Assembly: GCA_964532385.1 (NCBI GenBank)
Contig: CAZHHW010000123.1
Location: forward strand, 1-8,634
Direction of reading: 5' to 3'
Length of the DNA: 8,634 bases
DNA from: UBA6921 sp964532385
GTDB lineage: Bacteria; Pseudomonadota; Gammaproteobacteria; SG8-11
This document shows, in pieces, positions 6,210 to 8,634 of this stretch. A model generated the notes under the pieces. That model had not been told where the DNA came from. It did not search any database and worked only from the letters and a program-made list of their open reading frames with translations. Positions within the stretch are counted from its first letter, which is position 1. The number at the start of each line of letters is the position of its first letter. A program made the translations under genes and the position numbers.

Positions 6210-6725
6210 TCAACGTCTCTTCTTCGACGGTGATGCGGAAGGCGGTCTAGGATTGATCAGGTCGAGTAGCGACTGGTCACTGATAAAGCCACCCTTCTCA
6301 ACCCAGCCGACATCGTCCTTGCTGGATTTGCGCTGTTTTTTTATTTGCGCGGCCGGGGCGTTCTTCCGTCGCACGGCTTTGGGCAGTATTGGGTCTGCGG
6401 GTGCCGATGGCGTGGTACGTGCCGTAGCCTTGTTGTGAACCGGCAATTGGGCGTCCTGCAATTCGCGCCCCAGTGGGTCCACTGCGGCGAGCAGGTCCAT
6501 ATCCTTCTCAACACCAAGCACCTGCATGACCGCGAGGTAGGCACCCATCGTCACGCCTGCCCCTCCCCGCTCCAGGCTGCGCAGGGTCATTGGCGCCATA
6601 CCCGCGCGCTTTGCGACCTGCTTGGCGGTCAGTCTTCGACGCAGTCGCGCGAGACGCAACCGATCACCAAAACTGCGCAATAGCTCGATGGTCGATGGAA
6701 GCAAGGGAGCAATCGTTTTTGCCAT
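6210..6725 (-). CDS. hipB: HipB-like XRE-family antitoxin with long C-terminal tail
   Basis: The product is 171 residues. An XRE-type helix-turn-helix spans about 20-75: DRLRLARLRRRLTAKQVAKR, the recognition region MAPMTLRSLERGGAGVTMGAY, then LAVMQVLGV. It is followed by the VDPLGRELQ motif common in HipA partners. The rest (about 95-171) is unusual: a Pro/Ala/Lys-rich flexible linker with a KAVRRKNAP and IKKQRKSSK basic stretch, then the more ordered DDVGWVEKGGFISDQSLLDL (138-157) and a basic end. E. coli HipB is only 88 residues. The product should neutralise HipA and repress the operon through the dyad just upstream. No Shine-Dalgarno precedes the ATG. Confidence 0.88.
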   Translation of the reverse strand: MAKTIAPLLPSTIELLRSFGDRLRLARLRRRLTAKQVAKRAGMAPMTLRSLERGGAGVTMGAYLAVMQVLGVEKDMDLLAAVDPLGRELQDAQLPVHNKATARTTPSAPADPILPKAVRRKNAPAAQIKKQRKSSKDDVGWVEKGGFISDQSLLDLINPRPPSASPSKKRR

Positions 6726-6727
6726 AG

Positions 6728-6774
6728 TGCCATTATTTTAGCTATAGTTATTAACTAACGCTAGAATAATGGCA
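6728..6774. promoter_or_regulatory. Concentric dyad operator of hipBA
   Basis: TGCCATTATTTTAGC (6728-6742) and GCTAGAATAATGGCA (6760-6774) are inverted copies with 14 of 15 matches. Inside them TAGTTA (6745-6750) and TAACTA (6752-6757) form a second perfect dyad. Both share one centre at base 6751. The site begins two bases upstream of the hipB ATG. On the minus strand a -10-like TAAAAT (6740-6735) lies inside it, nine bases from the ATG, but I find no convincing -35. This layout fits HipB autorepression by direct promoter occlusion. The transcript may be nearly leaderless. Confidence 0.75.
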
Positions 6775-6816
6775 TATAAATTTCAAAGAACTCAGATCCT
6801 TCCCACTCAATTGTTA

Positions 6817-6942
6817 CTAGGCATCGACAACCGCAGTCTTGCCCACGTTGTTAGCCCCGACAGGACGTTCAGGCTAGGCTGGAAATGCAGCTTAACGTTC
6901 TGAGCTTACGAAGTTCGTGATATTCAATTGAGCCAGATGCAA
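6817..6942 (-). pseudogene. N-terminal stub of an OLD-type AAA ATPase/nuclease, frameshifted
   Basis: Reading the minus strand from TTG 6942 gives LHLAQLNITNF, then after one missing base KL, after another NVKLHFQPSLNVL, and after a third GANNVGKTAVVDA and a stop (6819-6817). Joined up, this is the classic N-terminus of OLD-family (overcoming lysogenisation defect) and related SMC-like ATPases: a first strand ending in NFRKL, a second strand ending in LNVL-G, and Walker A G-x-N-N-x-G-K-T (6858-6835). Family members run to several hundred residues; only about 41 codons survive. Three single-base deletions plus loss of everything after the Walker A helix make it dead. No intact reading frame reveals it. 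It lies upstream of hipB on the same strand. Confidence 0.72.
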
Positions 6943-7201
6943 CCTCCACCATTTGATGATGTTTTTCGGGAAGTGCTGCGCGGGGTGCGCGCCGCCGACT
7001 TGCCGAAATCGAAAGCCTGATTGATTGCAGCTGGCACAGCAAGAAACGCCGATGTACTGTCGGCGCGGAATTCAGCAAACGGTAATATTAAATATGTCGG
7101 AACATCACGATTCGGTCGCGAGTTTCGAAGTGGGCCAGCTTGAAAAAACTCTTGCTGATCGGTTGACAAGCCCAGGGACGCGCCTGCAGATCACGACGAC
7201 C
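6943..7201. other. Gap between acpS and the ATPase stub; no confident gene
   Basis: Short frames exist on both strands but none has a recognisable product or a good start. On the minus strand a T6 run (7147-7142) follows an imperfect CTTG...CAAG pairing about 50 bases after the acpS stop; this is too weak to call a terminator. An AT-rich patch at 7080-7096 contains TAATAT-like sequence on the minus strand and could have been the promoter of the now dead ATPase gene. Confidence 0.5.
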
Positions 7202-7597
7202 CTACGTAGTTGCACCGATAACACTGGCAACAGCAACTGAACTGGTGTGACTCATGCTCACCAGCCATCGGCCGATCGAACGCTCTTTTTCAAGTGCCAA
7301 CAAGCGACGATGTAGCATTACGGCAGGCGCGCCGCTGTCCTTCGATACAGTCTCGACATCGGTGAACGCAATGCCATCACCCCAGCCAACACCCAGCGCT
7401 TTCAACACCGCTTCTTTGATAGCAAGCCGACCAGCAAGCCTTTCAACTTGACGAGCGCCGTGGCCAATGTCAGCCAGTTCCGTCGCAGTGAAGTATCGAT
7501 CCAAGTGCTTACCCGCCGCTAACGCCATCAGACGCGAGCAATCAGCGATGTCCACGGCGTCCACACCGTGTCCTACTATGTATCCAGGAGGCGTCAT
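7202..7597 (-). CDS. acpS: Holo-[acyl-carrier-protein] synthase
   Basis: AcpS transfers 4'-phosphopantetheine from CoA to a serine of acyl carrier protein. From ATG 7597 the product is 131 residues, the usual size. All motifs are present: IVGHGVDAVDI with magnesium ligand D13, RYFTATEL (34-41), RLAGRLAIKEAVLKALG (53-69) with the second metal ligand E62, and the C-terminal WLVSMSHTSSVAVASVIG. I chose ATG 7597 over a longer start because it overlaps the upstream stop codon as ATGA and gives the family's normal N-terminus. There is no Shine-Dalgarno, which also fits translational coupling. In many proteobacteria acpS sits next to pdxJ, so pairing with a MazG-type gene is unusual and this may be a second copy. 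Confidence 0.92.
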   Translation of the reverse strand: MTPPGYIVGHGVDAVDIADCSRLMALAAGKHLDRYFTATELADIGHGARQVERLAGRLAIKEAVLKALGVGWGDGIAFTDVETVSKDSGAPAVMLHRRLLALEKERSIGRWLVSMSHTSSVAVASVIGATT

Positions 7598-8562
7598 TGG
7601 TCTTGGCTCGGTCGTGTGCGCTTCAAAGCGGTGCGGCTCGCAGGTGAAGCTGACCGTACCCATTTCGTGCCTGGCTTGTTAGGCGGGCCAAGATACTTGA
7701 GATCCTTTGCATCAAGATCAACAAGAATACGACCTCCGCCAGATTTCAACACAGCACGCCACACATCGAATCCAAGAAGGATCGCGCGCTGCCACTCCCC
7801 CATCGACCGCTCGCGAACTTCGAGAAGCGAGGTAACGCCCTTGATGGTCCGGAGTAACTGATAGTCGAGATCGGTCACACCCTCCAGCCATTTGTGACCT
7901 TTCGCATAATCGAACGCGAGCGCGACGACGCCTTCGTCGATCACTCGGGCCCGCCCGCCATCTTGGACCTCGTCCACCTGCGGGTTGCTTCGCCGCTTGC
8001 ATTTGAGGAGCTTTCGAATCACAGGTGACCAGCCCAACACTGCGACATAACCCAGATGAAAGACATCGTGAAACCGATATCCATCAGGGTCATCCGCGTT
8101 GTCGGTCAAATCGTCGCCAATCTGTTTGCCATTCATGTGGGCACGGATCTTCTTCTTGCCCCTGACGACAACCTCGCTCAGCTGAACTTCAAACTGCCGA
8201 GGGAATCGCTCGCTCTTCTTGTACTTAGCGTCAAAGACGATCGAAGCTGTGTCTTGATTTCCCCAGCGATCCTGGGTTTTCTTCAGGTTGCCTTGCGCGA
8301 TGTCCTCCATCTTCAGATCGAACTTGGCCGCGACATTGGCGACGTACCAAAGCAGATCGCCAAGTTCCTCTGCCACACGATCTTTGAAAAGCAAATGGGC
8401 GCTACCATCCCTTAGATGCTTCTTGTACTCGCTCAGCAGCTCGCCCGTCTCACCGGCGAGCCCCAGTAGCGGCACGACAAGATCGACACCGGCTTGCGCG
8501 TCCTTTCGGCCTGGAACACGATCGGTTTTTTGCGCTTCCCGCTGATAGTTGTTCAGGTTCAT
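7594..8562 (-). CDS. MazG-type NTP pyrophosphohydrolase with large extra C-terminal domain
   Basis: The product is 322 residues. Residues 1-100 form an all-alpha NTP pyrophosphohydrolase domain: YQREAQKTD, then LLGLAGETGELLSEYKKHL with the E38-x-x-E41 metal site, then VAEELGDLLWYVANVAAKF with E66-x-x-D69, and a final NLKKTQDRW helix. Such enzymes split NTPs to NMP and pyrophosphate. A linker (105-150) leads to a second conserved-looking domain (about 158-280) with GYRFHDVFHLGYVAVLGWSP, DGGRARVIDEGVVALAFDYA and WQRAILLGFDVWRAV. Its His-Asp-x-x-His and acidic helices suggest a second, unassigned alpha-helical unit. I recall proteins of this layout but no proven function. The last 30 or so residues are Ser/Arg/Pro-rich and look like a run-on tail. 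The stop overlaps the acpS ATG. Confidence 0.85.
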   Translation of the reverse strand: MNLNNYQREAQKTDRVPGRKDAQAGVDLVVPLLGLAGETGELLSEYKKHLRDGSAHLLFKDRVAEELGDLLWYVANVAAKFDLKMEDIAQGNLKKTQDRWGNQDTASIVFDAKYKKSERFPRQFEVQLSEVVVRGKKKIRAHMNGKQIGDDLTDNADDPDGYRFHDVFHLGYVAVLGWSPVIRKLLKCKRRSNPQVDEVQDGGRARVIDEGVVALAFDYAKGHKWLEGVTDLDYQLLRTIKGVTSLLEVRERSMGEWQRAILLGFDVWRAVLKSGGGRILVDLDAKDLKYLGPPNKPGTKWVRSASPASRTALKRTRPSQDQ

Positions 8563-8567
8563 TGTGA

Positions 8568-8574
8568 CTCCCTC
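8568..8574 (-). promoter_or_regulatory. Shine-Dalgarno of the MazG-type gene
   Basis: GAGGGAG on the minus strand lies five bases before ATG 8562, an ideal spacing that fixes the start. The remaining bases to the window edge (8575-8634) show no clear promoter or reading frame. Confidence 0.8.
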
Positions 8575-8634
8575 AATTTCAGACTCGCTTGCAGTGCGAA
8601 AAGATTCGATGCTTCGTCACGACCAGGGCGCTCC

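Noticed and set aside
6775..6816. TIEWE on the minus strand, resembling the C-terminus of GMP synthase
   Set aside because: Only five residues match, and the conserved SSKPP just before them is missing. Chance similarity.
6937..7020. 27-residue plus-strand frame MQPPPFDDVFREVLRGVRAA and on
   Set aside because: It starts antisense to the ATPase stub and has no ribosome-binding site. Best explained as a chance open frame.
7164..7192. TTGACA at 7164 on the plus strand as a promoter
   Set aside because: At 17 bases spacing the -10 position reads GCAGAT and no plus-strand gene follows.
7025..7240. Plus-strand frame ending near the acpS 3' end, with an internal ATG at 7094
   Set aside because: No Shine-Dalgarno, no recognisable family, and its end is antisense to acpS. 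Not enough to call a gene.
7594..7690. Integron attC site (GCCTAAC core on the minus strand near 7680, reading GTTAGGC on the plus strand)
   Set aside because: One core matches the consensus, but no partner core occurs within 60-150 bases in either direction, and a single 7-base degenerate match is expected by chance many times in this window.
1..8634. CRISPR arrays, rRNA genes, riboswitches and transposase or integrase genes
   Set aside because: No regularly spaced direct repeats, rRNA-like sequence, recognisable aptamer or DDE/tyrosine recombinase motif was found.

Overview
The window reads as chromosome of a beta- or gamma-proteobacterium. The evidence is a tRNA gene with an encoded CCA end, proteobacterial versions of TruA, TadA, YihY and AcpS, and moderately GC-rich coding DNA with AT-rich promoter patches. 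I cannot name the genus from sequence alone. Nearly every gene lies on the minus strand; the one clear plus-strand gene is a small exported protein.

Right to left along transcription, positions 3376 to 1 form one co-directional block: a consensus-like promoter, tRNA-Ser(CGA), a lipoprotein gene, a YihY/BrkB-family membrane protein, an EcfT/CbiQ-like membrane protein, and the first 38 codons of truA (tRNA pseudouridine synthase A), which runs off the left edge. Almost the whole gap between the EcfT-like gene and truA is a 241-bp non-coding element with 20/22-matching terminal inverted repeats and an internal 120-bp palindrome. It looks like a MITE, and it ends one base before the truA start codon.

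The middle (3336-4934) holds an AT-richer stretch with no confident gene, a 116-residue exported protein on the plus strand, and tadA (tRNA adenosine deaminase). A well-placed Shine-Dalgarno precedes a 16-codon reading frame whose stop codon overlaps the tadA start as ATGA, which suggests a translationally coupled leader peptide.

The right half (4935-8634) looks like an accessory or defence-type segment. It has a hipBA toxin-antitoxin pair with a long-tailed antitoxin and a concentric 47-bp operator up against the hipB start. It also has the frameshifted N-terminal stub of an OLD-type AAA ATPase/nuclease gene, recognisable from its Walker A segment although no intact reading frame covers it. 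Finally there is a two-gene unit: a MazG-type NTP pyrophosphohydrolase with a large extra C-terminal domain, joined by an ATGA overlap to a phosphopantetheinyl transferase (AcpS).

The best leads are the MazG-plus-AcpS unit, the dead OLD-type ATPase between it and hipBA, the tadA leader peptide and the MITE at truA. No complete new system can be proved from sequence alone.
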